DNA of 64,000 bases from Neoroseomonas lacus (lineage in GTDB: Bacteria; Pseudomonadota; Alphaproteobacteria; Acetobacterales; Acetobacteraceae). The translations under genes and the position numbers were made by a program. Under the pieces are notes generated by a model. The model did no database searches. It saw nothing but the letters and a program-made list of their open reading frames with translations, and was not told the DNA's origin. Position 1 is the first letter of the stretch. Every line of letters starts with the position of its first letter. This document shows positions 35,574 to 46,711 of this stretch, in pieces. The DNA is taken from positions 153,664 to 217,663 of the forward strand of contig NZ_BMKW01000010.1 in NCBI RefSeq assembly GCF_014644535.1. The letters are read 5' to 3'.

Positions 35574-36086
35574 ATGGCTGACACGAAGACTGCTGAAATC
35601 AAGACCGACGTGAAGAAGATTGCCGCCGAGGGCGCTGCCCAGGCGCAGAAGATCGTGACCGATGGCGCGGCGAAGGCCCGCGTGGCGATGGAGAAGGGCA
35701 TGGAACAGATGACCAAGGGTGCCGAAGGCTTCATGAAGGCCGCCGAGGAAGCTGGCGAGTTCAGCCGCGGCAATGTCGAGGCCTTCACCAAGTTCGCGCA
35801 GACCTGGGCGACCGGCTCGCAGGAGCTGGCCCGCCAGGCGATGGCGCTGGCCCAGGGCATGACGGACCACACGCTGGAAGGTGCGAAGGCGCTGTCCGCC
35901 GTGAAGAGCCTGAACGAGGCCGCCGAGATCCAGGCGAAGTACGCGAAGGCCGCGCTCGAGAAGGCCGTCGCCGAATCCGCCAAGATGCAGGAAGCCGTCT
36001 TCAAGCTGGCCGAGCAGGCCGTGGCGCCGCTCAGCGCCCGCATGACGGTCGCCATGGAGAAGATGTCCAAGCCGCTCGCGGCCTGA
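35574..36086 (+). CDS. Phasin family protein (PHB granule coat)
   Basis: A 170-residue, wholly helical, Ala/Lys/Glu-rich protein of the Phasin_2 type. It has a lysine-rich N-terminus (ADTKTAEIKTDVKKIAAEG) and the family core EFSRGNVEAFTKFAQTWATGSQELARQ, followed by SLNEAAEIQAKYAKAALEKAV. Phasins coat polyhydroxybutyrate granules and limit their size. AAGGGATGAG precedes ATG 35574. Two PhaR-like sites upstream and a strong hairpin downstream fit a highly expressed single gene. No PHB synthesis genes are in the window. Confidence 0.9.
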   Translation: MADTKTAEIKTDVKKIAAEGAAQAQKIVTDGAAKARVAMEKGMEQMTKGAEGFMKAAEEAGEFSRGNVEAFTKFAQTWATGSQELARQAMALAQGMTDHTLEGAKALSAVKSLNEAAEIQAKYAKAALEKAVAESAKMQEAVFKLAEQAVAPLSARMTVAMEKMSKPLAA

Positions 36087-36156
36087 ACCGACGGGACTAC
36101 GGCCGCCCCCGCCTGCACTACCCCCTCCCCTCCCAGGGCGGGGCGGCCACATGAAG

Positions 36157-36204
36157 GGCCCGGCATCCGGACCCATTCCGCTCAGGCGGAGTGGGCACCG
36201 GGCC
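36157..36204 (+). terminator. Rho-independent-type terminator after the phasin gene
   Basis: Outer arms GGCCCGG (36157-36163) and CCGGGCC (36198-36204) enclose a second stem, CCCATTCCGC against GCGGAGTGGG with one G-T pair. A short run CTTTC follows. It is about 70 bases after the phasin stop. The rest of the 380-base gap to clpS holds CGTCAT-GAG-ATGACG near 36263 and nothing gene-like. Confidence 0.6.
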
Positions 36205-36466
36205 GGGCCTTTCGCCGTTCATTCGGCCGGATGACCGCCTCCCGGGGCGTCATTTTAGGGGGACGTCATGAGATGACGGTGGACAATCTGCATCACGGAT
36301 GCGGACGCCCCTTCACCTCACGGCACGCGCTCCGATATCCTGCCTGGGGCGGGACTGTTGCCGCCGAGCGGCTCGGACCAGTGCCGCGATGCGGTGAGGC
36401 CCGTTGCCGCCATGCGGCGGCGGGGGGCCGTTGCCGAAACCGCCTAGGGAAACCACTTCTGCAGCC

Positions 36467-36808
36467 ATGAGCGATCCGGACAAGCGCACGGGTAACGGAC
36501 AGGGCAATGACGGGTCGCAGACCGGCGTCGTCGTCAAGGCGCGTCCGCGCACCAAAAAGCCCGCGATGTACAAGGTGCTGATGCTGAACGACGACTACAC
36601 GCCGATGGAATTCGTCGTTCATGTGCTCGAGCGCTTTTTTCAGAAGAACCGCGAGGAGGCGACGCGCATCATGCTGCATGTGCACCGCCGTGGAGTCGGG
36701 GTCTGCGGGGTCTTCACCTATGAGGTTGCCGAGACCAAGGTGACACAGGTGATGGACCTGGCGCGGCAGAACCAGCACCCTCTGCAGTGCACGATCGAGA
36801 AGGAATAG
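36467..36808 (+). CDS. clpS: ClpS, adaptor of ClpAP (N-end rule)
   Basis: 113 residues. A disordered N-terminal ~30 residues precede the conserved ClpS core: [20 protein letters not shown] (the Asn/Asp pocket that grips N-degrons), then [23 protein letters not shown]. It delivers N-end-rule substrates to ClpA. The clpA gene follows 108 bases downstream, the standard pair. Start ATG 36467 was chosen for the family length; the upstream frame has no conservation pattern. Confidence 0.95.
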   Translation: MSDPDKRTGNGQGNDGSQTGVVVKARPRTKKPAMYKVLMLNDDYTPMEFVVHVLERFFQKNREEATRIMLHVHRRGVGVCGVFTYEVAETKVTQVMDLARQNQHPLQCTIEKE

Positions 36809-36916
36809 GGGAAGGGGTCGCAGAACCCCGAGGGGAATCCCATTTAACGACTTGATGCCAGGTGCCGTTCGTTCCCAAGGAGGGCGAGGCACCATCGACA
36901 GGGGAGCGTCACCGAT

Positions 36917-39274
<2,358 letters not shown>

Positions 39275-39325
39275 GGGACGTTGGAGAGGGTCTCTGCCCC
39301 CCCAAACCTTACCCCGCGACAGGTA

Positions 39326-39523
39326 CCCATTGGCGTTGCGAAGCAACGCCAATGGGAGCCCATCAACCTAAAGGCCTCTCGGCACCTTAGAATTGGCGCC
39401 GACGCAGTGCGTCTGGTGGTGCGCCACGGCGGCCATTGCGACAACTGCGCACGATGCCAAAAGATGGCATTCAAAAGGGCCCTGCCCTTTTGCGGGGTGG
39501 TTCGGAGGGGCGGCGCCCCTCCG
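39326..39523. repeat. Composite hairpin repeat between clpA and pncA
   Basis: In this 278-base gap a perfect 14-bp stem, CCCATTGGCGTTGC (39326-39339) and GCAACGCCAATGGG (39343-39356) around GAA, is followed by CAAAAGGGC/GCCCTTTTG around CCT (39472-39492), the linker CGGGGTGGTT (39493-39502) and CGGAGGGGC/GCCCCTCCG around GGC (39503-39523). The last three elements have the same order and an identical linker in the prfC-side gap at 28289-28340. No coding frame here is convincing. Confidence 0.65.
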
Positions 39524-39552
39524 GCCTTCTTCACCCAAGCGGACAGCACACC

Positions 39553-40176
39553 ATGCCTGACCCGGCCCTGCTCATCGTTGATGTCCAGCGCGACTTCTGC
39601 CCCGGCGGTGCGCTCGCCGTCCCCGGCGGCGACGAGGTCGTCCCGCTGATCAATGCCCTCGCCCCGCAATACCGCCAGGTCGTGCTGACGCAGGATTGGC
39701 ATCCGGCCGACCACAGCTCCTTCGCGTCGCAGCATGATGGCCACGCGGTGTTCGCGACGAAGCAGATGCATTACGGCCCGCAGGTGCTGTGGCCCGACCA
39801 TTGCGTCGCGGGTGGCGACGGCGCGGCATTGCATCCCGCGCTCGACGTACCGCATGCGCAGCTCATCCTGCGCAAGGGCGTGCATCGGGCGGTCGATTCC
39901 TATTCCGCCTTTCTGGAGGCCGATCGCGTGACGCGCACGGGACTGGATGGCTGGCTGACCTCGCGCGGCATCACCGAGGTGCATGTCTGCGGCCTGGCGA
40001 CGGATTTCTGCGTGGCCTGGACGGCGCTGGATGCGCGGCGTTTCGGCTTCGACGTGACTGTCATCGAGGATGCCTGCCGCGCCATCGACCTCGACGGCAG
40101 CCTGGCGCGGGCCTGGGATGAGATGGCGGCCGCGGGGGTGCGGCGTGCGCGTCTGGCGGATATCCTGCCCACCTGA
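39553..40176 (+). CDS. pncA: Nicotinamidase
   Basis: A 207-residue isochorismatase-fold hydrolase that converts nicotinamide to nicotinate in NAD salvage. The active-site set is present: Asp in VDVQRDF, metal-binding DWHPADHSSF, Lys in RKGVH and the nucleophile Cys in GLATDFCV. WPDHCV is the family signature. Start is ATG 39553, right after the composite repeat. It is followed 38 bases downstream by an AhpD-like gene. Confidence 0.93.
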   Translation: MPDPALLIVDVQRDFCPGGALAVPGGDEVVPLINALAPQYRQVVLTQDWHPADHSSFASQHDGHAVFATKQMHYGPQVLWPDHCVAGGDGAALHPALDVPHAQLILRKGVHRAVDSYSAFLEADRVTRTGLDGWLTSRGITEVHVCGLATDFCVAWTALDARRFGFDVTVIEDACRAIDLDGSLARAWDEMAAAGVRRARLADILPT

Positions 40177-40214
40177 CGGCGCGATCCGGCGCCGCGGGCA
40201 AAGGGGACGCCGGC

Positions 40215-40556
40215 ATGAGCGCGATCAAGGACTGGAAGGGATATTCCGCGGCATTGCGGGAACGCGGCAAGGAACTGGGTCAGCTGCACCCGGACATCGT
40301 GAAGGGGTTCGTGGCCCTGAACAACGGCGCGGCGCAGACCAAACACCTTGATGCGAAGACGCGGGAATTCATCGCGCTCGGGGTTGCCATCACGACGAAA
40401 TGCGAAGGCTGCATGGACGCGCATGTGCGCAAGGCGATGGCCCTCGGCGCGACGAAGGAGGAAATCGCCGAGGCGCTGGGCGTGGCGATCGCACTGAATG
40501 CCGGGGCAGCATTTACTTATGCGCTGCATGCGCTGGATCGGGCGAACGAGGCTTGA
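40215..40556 (+). CDS. Carboxymuconolactone decarboxylase/AhpD-family protein
   Basis: 113 residues, all-helical. The redox CxxC with its proton relay is present as KCEGCMDAHVRKA, with the preceding TREFIALGVAITTK and following ALGATKEEIAEALGVAIALNAG typical of the AhpD-like subfamily. Members act as thiol peroxidase-linked reductants or as decarboxylase relatives; the CxxCxxxH form points to the redox group. It probably shares a transcript with pncA. The ribosome-binding AAAGGGGACG lies before the ATG. Confidence 0.88.
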   Translation: MSAIKDWKGYSAALRERGKELGQLHPDIVKGFVALNNGAAQTKHLDAKTREFIALGVAITTKCEGCMDAHVRKAMALGATKEEIAEALGVAIALNAGAAFTYALHALDRANEA

Positions 40557-40610
40557 GGCGCGACATCGGCCCGGTGTGAAAGCTTGTGGGGGGGCAGCCG
40601 GGCTGATGCG

Positions 40611-40649
40611 TCGCAGCCATGGCCCGTCATCATTGACGGGAGGCTGCGA
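40611..40649. terminator. Nested hairpin between convergent AhpD-like and PPK2 genes
   Basis: Outer arms TCGCAGCC (40611-40618) and GGCTGCGA (40642-40649), inner arms CCCGTCA (40623-40629) and TGACGGG (40634-40640) around TCAT. It lies in a 184-base convergent gap without a credible gene. Confidence 0.6.
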
Positions 40650-40740
40650 TGCACTGGCGCGTTCTGCTCTCCGCCGCCGCGGGACGCATTGGTGCAGGCG
40701 CGCGCGACGATCGCCGAGGCGCTTGCCGCGAGTGGCGCCG

Positions 40741-41622
40741 TCAGACCAGCGCTTTGCGCGCCACCTCCAGCGTCGCCTTCTGTTCCTTCGTCACTTTCGG
40801 ATAGTGCAGGTCGAGCCCTTCCAGCGCCCGCACGATCGCCGCCACCACTGCGAGGCGGGTGAACCACTTGTTGTCCGCCGGCACCACGTACCATGGCGCA
40901 TGCCTGGCGGCGGTGCCGCGGATCGCCTCCTCATAGGCATCCATGTAGTCGTCCCAATGGGCGCGCTCGGCGACGTCGGCGGCGGAGAATTTCCAGTTCT
41001 TCTCAGGCTCCTCGATGCGCGAGAGGAAGCGGCGCTTCTGCTCGCTCTTGCTGACGTTGAGGAAGAACTTCAGCACCACCGTGCCCTGGCGCGCGAGGTA
41101 GCGTTCATAGGCAGCGATATCCTCGAGCCGCTCATCCCAGATTCGCTTGCCGACGAGGCGCTGCGGCAGCTTGCCGCCGCCGAGATAGTCGGGGTGCACG
41201 CGCACCACGAGCACTTCCTCGTACCAGGAGCGGTTGTGGATGCCGATGCGGCCGCGTTCGGGCAGCGCCGTGGAATGGCGCCACAGGAAGTCGTGGTCAA
41301 GTTCCATCGCGTTCGGTGCCTTGTAGGAATGCACCTGGCAGCCCTGCGGATTGACGCCGGAGAAGACGTGCTTGATGGCGCCGTCCTTGCCCGCCGCATC
41401 CATCGCCTGGAAGATGCACAGCACCGACCAGCGGTCCTGCGCGTAAAGCATGTCTTGCAACTCCGACAGGCGCTCGACGCCCTGTTGCAGCAGGTCCGCC
41501 GCATGGTCCTTTTCGACGTCCAGGCCCGCCGTGTCGGCGGGGTCGAGTTTCTTCAGGCGGAAATTCTTGCCCGAGGTGACGCAGAAGCAGTCCAGGATCT
41601 TCGCGACGCTTTTGTCCATCAT
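40741..41622 (-). CDS. Polyphosphate kinase 2 family protein
   Basis: 293 residues, a PPK2-type nucleotide kinase that transfers phosphate between polyphosphate and a nucleoside mono- or diphosphate. Walker A is QAMDAAGKDG and the paired motif is NRSWYEEVLVVRVHP (NRS-x-YE). The lid segment VSKSEQKRRFLSRIEEPEKNWKFSAAD is standard. It is a single-domain form. MMDK start at 41622 overlaps the MFS stop by ATGA and has GAGGGGGAAG upstream. It is the last gene of a five-gene coupled operon. Whether AMP, ADP or GDP is the acceptor is not predictable here. Confidence 0.92.
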   Translation of the reverse strand: MMDKSVAKILDCFCVTSGKNFRLKKLDPADTAGLDVEKDHAADLLQQGVERLSELQDMLYAQDRWSVLCIFQAMDAAGKDGAIKHVFSGVNPQGCQVHSYKAPNAMELDHDFLWRHSTALPERGRIGIHNRSWYEEVLVVRVHPDYLGGGKLPQRLVGKRIWDERLEDIAAYERYLARQGTVVLKFFLNVSKSEQKRRFLSRIEEPEKNWKFSAADVAERAHWDDYMDAYEEAIRGTAARHAPWYVVPADNKWFTRLAVVAAIVRALEGLDLHYPKVTKEQKATLEVARKALV

Positions 41623-42854
41623 GCGGTCTTCCCCCTCGGTGCCAGCACGATCCACAGCGCGGTGCCTGCCTGCAACAGGAATGTCACCGAGAGCGCCGCC
41701 GCGTAGCCGGCCGGGTTCCATCCGCCGCCCGGCAGGCCCGGCCAGAGGTCGAGGATCGCGCCGATGCCGGTCTGCAGGATGAAGACCAGCACCAGCATCG
41801 CGAAGTTGATGGCGGTGGCGACGCGGCCCTGCAGTTCCGGCGGGAAACCCTGCCCCATCGCGGCATAGCCCGCCACGCCCACCGACCCGCAGAAGGAGAA
41901 CAGGAACCACACCCCCGCCACCGGCCAGAAGCCCGGTGGTGCAAGGATCAGCGCGAGTTGCGCCACCAGCACGCCGGCGATGCCGAGATAGGGGACGAAC
42001 ATCGGCGAGAAGCCGCGCGACTGCGCGAAGGAGGCGGCGTGGCCGGTCGCCAGGCTGCCGGTCACCAGGCCGGTTGCGTAGATCAGCAGGGCGACCGAGC
42101 GCGGCCCGGCATCGAGCCCGCCGACATCGCGCAGCCACGGCCCGGCCCAGAGGCCCTGGAAGGTGAAGTTCAGCGCCGAGAGCACCATCACCGCCGGCAG
42201 GAAGCGCAGGAAGCCGCGGTCGCTGAAGATGCGGCCGAATTCACCGATCTCGCGCAGCAGAGAACGGCGCTGCGGCACCACCGCGCCCGGCGGGCGGTCC
42301 GGCACCACGAAGCGGATCCACAGCGAGACCGCGACGGACAGCACGGCCAGCAGCGTGAAGATGCCGCGCCAGCCGAGCAGCGGCAGCGCCCATTGCACCG
42401 GCACCGTCGCCGACATGCCGCCCATGCCGGCGAGGAACAGCCCCGCCCCGGTCACCGCCGCGACGCGGTGCTTCGGGTACCATTGGGTATTGGCCTTGAG
42501 CATCGCCATCAGCCCGGCGCCGAGGCCGAAGCCGCAGATGATGCGTCCGACCGCGAGCGCCCAGACGCCGGGTGCGGCCGCGCTGACCGCGAAGCCTATG
42601 GCGGCGACGAGGGCGAGCGTGGATTGCACCTTGCGCGGGCCATGCAGGTCGAGCGCGACGCCGATCGGCAATTGCGCCACGGCGTAGGCGGCGAAGAAGC
42701 AGGCGGCGAGCAAGCCGAGTTCGGAGGCCGAGAGGCCGAATTCGATGGCGAGCAGCGGGCCGATCGTCGCCACCAGCGCGCGGTTACCCTGGTTGAGGAA
42801 ATTGATCGCGGCGAGCGGCAGGGTGATGCGCGCGAAACCTGGCGTGCCGGACAT
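41619..42854 (-). CDS. MFS transporter, NarK/NreB-like anion-cation symporter type
   Basis: 411 residues with 12 hydrophobic segments. LDLHGPRKVQ after helix 2 fits the MFS motif A region, and GFGLGAGLMAMLKANTQWYPKHRVAAVTG is a good motif for the half-one helices 4-5 of the ACS/glucarate-like group. Start ATG 42854 (MSGTPG) overlaps the EEP gene stop by ATGA; the longer frame upstream is a shadow. Substrate unknown. Coupling to an EEP phosphatase and a PPK2 enzyme suggests a phosphorus-linked substrate, but that is weak inference. Confidence 0.87.
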   Translation of the reverse strand: MSGTPGFARITLPLAAINFLNQGNRALVATIGPLLAIEFGLSASELGLLAACFFAAYAVAQLPIGVALDLHGPRKVQSTLALVAAIGFAVSAAAPGVWALAVGRIICGFGLGAGLMAMLKANTQWYPKHRVAAVTGAGLFLAGMGGMSATVPVQWALPLLGWRGIFTLLAVLSVAVSLWIRFVVPDRPPGAVVPQRRSLLREIGEFGRIFSDRGFLRFLPAVMVLSALNFTFQGLWAGPWLRDVGGLDAGPRSVALLIYATGLVTGSLATGHAASFAQSRGFSPMFVPYLGIAGVLVAQLALILAPPGFWPVAGVWFLFSFCGSVGVAGYAAMGQGFPPELQGRVATAINFAMLVLVFILQTGIGAILDLWPGLPGGGWNPAGYAAALSVTFLLQAGTALWIVLAPRGKTA

Positions 42855-43735
42855 CAGCGCGGGTCGATCCGGATGCTGACCGGGCAATGGTCGGAGAGGC
42901 GTTCGCGGACTGCCGCGTCGCGTTCGTTGTAGACGAGGACGCGGAAGCTGTCGCGCACCACCCAGTCGCGCGCCGGGCCGCCGAGCAGAATGTGGTCGAT
43001 GAAGGGCCGCGCGCCGCCCTCGCGCGCCTGGCAGGGATTGGCGAAGCCCTGCGTCACGCGGGTCAGCGGCGCAGCTTCGCCCAGCAGCGCGATGAACTCG
43101 TCATTGCGTTCCATACGCCGGTTGAAGTCGCCGAGGATGGCGAAGGCGATGCCCTCGGCCCGGCGTGCCGCGATCCAGTCCTGCAGGATCGCCGCCTGGC
43201 GGCCGATGTTCTGACAGTCGCGCGAATTCGGCTGGCGGATCGGGTCCCAGGCGCAGCCGCCATCGAGATGGACGGAGAGCAGGCGGATCGGCGGCATGTC
43301 GCCGTCGCGCACGGTGATATCGGCACCGCGGCGCAGCGAGAAGCGCGCGGTCGGCGCGAGGTCAAGCGCCATCAGGTCCAGGTTGCGCGTGACGGTGAGG
43401 CCGCGCCGCCAGGCGAAGCCCGCGCGTTGCGTGTCGGACTCGGCGGGGAAGTGGAAGTCGTAGCGCGTCGCATCGAAGACACGGGCGGCAGCCAACGGGC
43501 CATCGACTTCCTGCACGGCGACGACATCAGCGGCGAGGCGGTCGGCATAGGCGCGCAGGCGAGTAAAATCGTCGTTCGAGCGCGGCCGCAGGTTGCGCGG
43601 CAAGTCGGGATGGCCGGCCGGCTTGGTGGTCAGCCAGGCGATGTTCCAGGTGGCGAGCTTGAGCTCATTCGCCATCGCGGGAATGGCGAGGAGAGTCAGC
43701 AGGGCGATCAGCAGGGGGCGCATGGTGGCCTTCAC
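42854..43735 (-). CDS. Secreted endonuclease/exonuclease/phosphatase-family protein
   Basis: 293 residues with a signal peptide (RPLLIALLTLLAIPAMA, cleavage near 22) and the EEP fold: LKLATWNIAW (metal Asn), AVQEVDG (metal Glu), SVHLDGGC, ILGDFNRRM (Asp, Asn) and SDHCPVSI (catalytic Asp-His). The metal ligands are complete. Such exported proteins can be nucleases or phosphodiesterases acting on DNA, phospholipids or inositol phosphates; the sequence does not decide. Coupled by ATGA at both ends. Cysteines at C-rich positions (GGCAWDP, SRDCQN, ANPCQA) suggest disulphides in the periplasm. Confidence 0.88.
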   Translation of the reverse strand: MKATMRPLLIALLTLLAIPAMANELKLATWNIAWLTTKPAGHPDLPRNLRPRSNDDFTRLRAYADRLAADVVAVQEVDGPLAAARVFDATRYDFHFPAESDTQRAGFAWRRGLTVTRNLDLMALDLAPTARFSLRRGADITVRDGDMPPIRLLSVHLDGGCAWDPIRQPNSRDCQNIGRQAAILQDWIAARRAEGIAFAILGDFNRRMERNDEFIALLGEAAPLTRVTQGFANPCQAREGGARPFIDHILLGGPARDWVVRDSFRVLVYNERDAAVRERLSDHCPVSIRIDPR

Positions 43736-45738
43736 AGGAGCCGCGCGATTTCGACGTGCGCGGGGACGGGTGGCAAGGCCTCAAGCGGCTGGGTACCGCA
43801 GGCGAGGAGGAAATCCGCGATGGCGTCCAGTTCGGCGGCGTCGCGGGTGGCGTCGTGGAAGGCCTCCCCGGCAAGACTGCCGCGCGGCACCCAGAGCACC
43901 GTTTCGTAGCGCGCCCGGGTGAGCAGCACGCGGTAGGTGTTGAGGATGAAGCGGCGTTCCTCCGCACCGCGCACCTGGAACCAGCGGTGACCGGCGAAGC
44001 GGCGCGGGCGCCAGCCCTCAGTGGCGCGCACCAGGTCGCCGCCCCAGGCGAGGCCGACGACATCCAGTTCCAGCCCCTGGCAATCATATTCCGTCGCGAA
44101 GGTCTCGAGCGCCTCCGACGACCGGATGTCGGGCCAGCGGTTGAGGAACCAATCGGCGACCTCGGGGACCTGGACGCCGAGGCCATCGGCGCGCAGCCGG
44201 CGCGCCCCGGCGGAAGCGACCAAGCCGGCGCGGCGCAGGCCTCGGCCGAAGCGGCGCAAGCCGTGACGCATCGCGTCGAGGTCGCGCGTGAGCAGAAAGG
44301 GCACGCCGCCGGCCTCGGTGGCGATGGCGGCGGCTTCGGTTGCCGCGCCGCGCAGCACGGCATCCACCCAGGGGCTGCCGGCGGCCTCGCGGACGCTGCG
44401 CATCGGCAGCGTCAAGTCGAGGTCAGGATCGAGGGCGATCCAATCGCGCGCGCCGTCGGCGAGGCGCTGCGCCGGGTCGGCGCCTGTAATGGTGCGCGGC
44501 GCGGCGATGGCGCGCCAGCGCGGGTCGGCGGCGATGACGCGCCCCCATTCGGCGAGGCCCGCCTCGCCTGTGTTGATCTCCTGCCCGCCGCCGATCAGGG
44601 CGATGATGACCGACCAGCCTGCGTGCCGGCCCATGATCTGCAAGGCATGCGCCGGCTCGCTCATCGTCAGGTGGCTGACGCGACGTTGCGTGTCGCGCGT
44701 CGCCTGCGCTTCGTCCCAAGCGCGTTGCGCTTCATCGAAGACGATGACACGGGCTTCGGGGATGTGCTCGGCGTGGATGACGTATTGTTCGAGGAAGCGA
44801 TGCACGTTCTGCAAGGCGGTCTGCGCCTGGCGTCGCGCGGCCTGCAGGGTACGGCCGCCGGATGGCGCGGCATCGCGCGCCAGCGCTTCGCGCAGCACGG
44901 TGACCAGCGGGACATTGCCCGACAGGAAGGCCGCGCCGTGCGAGCGCAGCGCCCCGAACACCACGTTCAGCCCGCACAGCGTCTTGCCCGCGCCGGGAAT
45001 ACCGGTGACGAAGACGACCAGATGCACGCCTTCGGCCTGGGCACGGGCGATCGCGCGTTCGATGGCAGCGGCGGTGCGCGTCAGGTTCGGCGCATCGGCA
45101 CGCGCGGCGGCGATCTCGGCGACCGAGTTGCGGCGGTAGAGCAAGGTCGCGGCTTCCAGCACCGTCGGCACCGGGCGATAGGGCCCGCTCTCCCAGGCGG
45201 TCGGGTCGAGCGGTTTGGCGGGCACACCGATGCCGGCCTGCACGGCCGCGATCAGCGTTCCGAGCTGCGCGCCATTGCCACGTAGCACGGGGGTCACGCC
45301 ATGCCAGATCAGCGGCGGATCAAAGCGCGCCGGTGGTGCTTCGGTTGCGACGAGGATCGGCACCACGGGATGGGCGCGGCTGCCGGCGTGGAAGTCGTGC
45401 AGGTCGAGCGCGTAATCCTCCGCCTGGCGAAGGTCCTGCGCTTCGAAGGCGCGGGCGCCGTGCTTGAATTCGAGCACCAGGATGGCGCGATCGGTCACGA
45501 CCACCACATCCGCGCGCTTCTCCAGCCGCAGCAGGTCGCATTCGAACAGCACGCGCCAGGAAGGGTCGGCCTCGCGCAGGGCGACATGGAGCAGCGCGGC
45601 CTCGGCTTCCCAGGCGTGGCGCTGCGCCAGTTCGAGCGTGGCGTGGCGCGACGCCTGGGCATAGGCGAGCCGCGCCGCCACGTCGCGCGCCGACAGCGCT
45701 GCGAATGCCGCGACCGAGAGCGACAGCCATGCCTTCAT
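43732..45738 (-). CDS. NERD-like nuclease domain fused to DUF2075 SF1 helicase-like ATPase
   Basis: 668 residues. The N-terminal ~230 contain a nuclease-related fold: LHVALREADPSWRVLFECDLLRLEKRADVVVV then ILVLEFKHGARAFE, where the E-x-K pair of a restriction-like fold is visible. From about 250 a DUF2075 ATPase follows: Walker A TGIPGAGKT, Walker B VIVFDEAQ, GGGQEIN, then YDCQGLELDVVG and NTYRVLLTRAR (motifs V and VI). Start ATG 45738 overlaps the EamA stop by ATGA. The longer upstream frame is a shadow of EamA. DUF2075 proteins are helicase relatives of unknown role, sometimes near restriction or defence genes; here the neighbours are transporters. Confidence 0.82.
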   Translation of the reverse strand: MKAWLSLSVAAFAALSARDVAARLAYAQASRHATLELAQRHAWEAEAALLHVALREADPSWRVLFECDLLRLEKRADVVVVTDRAILVLEFKHGARAFEAQDLRQAEDYALDLHDFHAGSRAHPVVPILVATEAPPARFDPPLIWHGVTPVLRGNGAQLGTLIAAVQAGIGVPAKPLDPTAWESGPYRPVPTVLEAATLLYRRNSVAEIAAARADAPNLTRTAAAIERAIARAQAEGVHLVVFVTGIPGAGKTLCGLNVVFGALRSHGAAFLSGNVPLVTVLREALARDAAPSGGRTLQAARRQAQTALQNVHRFLEQYVIHAEHIPEARVIVFDEAQRAWDEAQATRDTQRRVSHLTMSEPAHALQIMGRHAGWSVIIALIGGGQEINTGEAGLAEWGRVIAADPRWRAIAAPRTITGADPAQRLADGARDWIALDPDLDLTLPMRSVREAAGSPWVDAVLRGAATEAAAIATEAGGVPFLLTRDLDAMRHGLRRFGRGLRRAGLVASAGARRLRADGLGVQVPEVADWFLNRWPDIRSSEALETFATEYDCQGLELDVVGLAWGGDLVRATEGWRPRRFAGHRWFQVRGAEERRFILNTYRVLLTRARYETVLWVPRGSLAGEAFHDATRDAAELDAIADFLLACGTQPLEALPPVPAHVEIARLL

Positions 45739-46643
45739 GGCGCGCCTGTCCGTCGCGGCCAGGTCGCCACCGCCACGCTGCCCATCATCAGCAGAAAGCC
45801 GGCGGCATGGGTGATGGTGAAGGCCTCGCCCAGCCCCGTCACCGCCACCAGCGCCGCGGTGCCGGGCAGGAAGGCGGTGAAGATGCCCGCCATCCCGGCC
45901 GGCACGCGCTTCAGCCCGGCATACCAGAGCAGCAGGCACAGCACGCTCGCCGTCAGGGAATGGAACACCAGCAGCGCCGCGATGGAGGGGGCGGCCAGCA
46001 CCGTCACCGCACCGATGTCGGGCAGGGCGAAGGGGGCGAGCACCAAGGCCGAGAAGGCTTGCATCCAGAGGCTCGCGGTGATCACCGGCACGCGGCCGGC
46101 GATGCGGCGCGCCAGCAGCACGTAGGAGGCCTCGCCCAGCACGCCGCCGAAGACTAGCAGGTTGCCGAGCGGCGAGCCGCCCGCACCACCGGCCGTGCGC
46201 GCCAGGGTGATCGCGGCCATGCCGAAGGCGGCCAGGGCGACGGCCGCCCATTGGCGCGGCGGCAGACGCTCGCGCAGGAAGACCGCGCCACCGATGGCGA
46301 CCGCCGCCGGCAAGCTCGCCAGCACCAGCCCACCTTCGAGCGCCGTGGTCAGGCGCAGTCCGGCGAGCAGCCCGGCATTGTAGATCGCGGTGCCGAATAC
46401 CGCCTGAAGAGCAAGGTTGCGCAGCACCGCCGACGGCACGCGCACCGGCCCGTCCAGCCAGCGCGCCAGCGGCCACAGCACGGCCATCGCCAGCACGCAG
46501 CGTAGGAAGGCGATCATGGCAATGGGCAAGACGTCGGCGAGCACCTTCGCCACCGCGACATTGGCGCCGACCAGCGCCATCGACAGGGCGAGTTGCAGGT
46601 AAGCGAGGCGCACAGGCGGCAGCCTATCGTAGGCCGGCGGCAC
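45735..46643 (-). CDS. EamA/DMT-superfamily transporter
   Basis: 302 residues with ten hydrophobic helices in two EamA repeats. Pro and Gly positions of the DMT fold are kept (LPIAMIAFLRCVLAMA in half one; LLLWYAGLKRVPAGMAGIFTAFLPGTAAL in half two, which is highly typical). DMT proteins export amino acids, metabolites or nucleotide sugars. It is the first gene of the minus-strand operon that runs to PPK2. Substrate is not evident. Confidence 0.88.
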   Translation of the reverse strand: MPPAYDRLPPVRLAYLQLALSMALVGANVAVAKVLADVLPIAMIAFLRCVLAMAVLWPLARWLDGPVRVPSAVLRNLALQAVFGTAIYNAGLLAGLRLTTALEGGLVLASLPAAVAIGGAVFLRERLPPRQWAAVALAAFGMAAITLARTAGGAGGSPLGNLLVFGGVLGEASYVLLARRIAGRVPVITASLWMQAFSALVLAPFALPDIGAVTVLAAPSIAALLVFHSLTASVLCLLLWYAGLKRVPAGMAGIFTAFLPGTAALVAVTGLGEAFTITHAAGFLLMMGSVAVATWPRRTGAP

Positions 46644-46711
46644 CCGCCATCAGCCCCACCATGTATCGCCCCAGGCGCCAGGCAGGTCGGGCTCGCCGAC
46701 GGCCGGGCGGC

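Noticed and set aside
36231-36470. 79-codon frame before clpS
   Set aside because: No ribosome-binding site, Arg/Gly-rich composition, and overlaps the clpS start.
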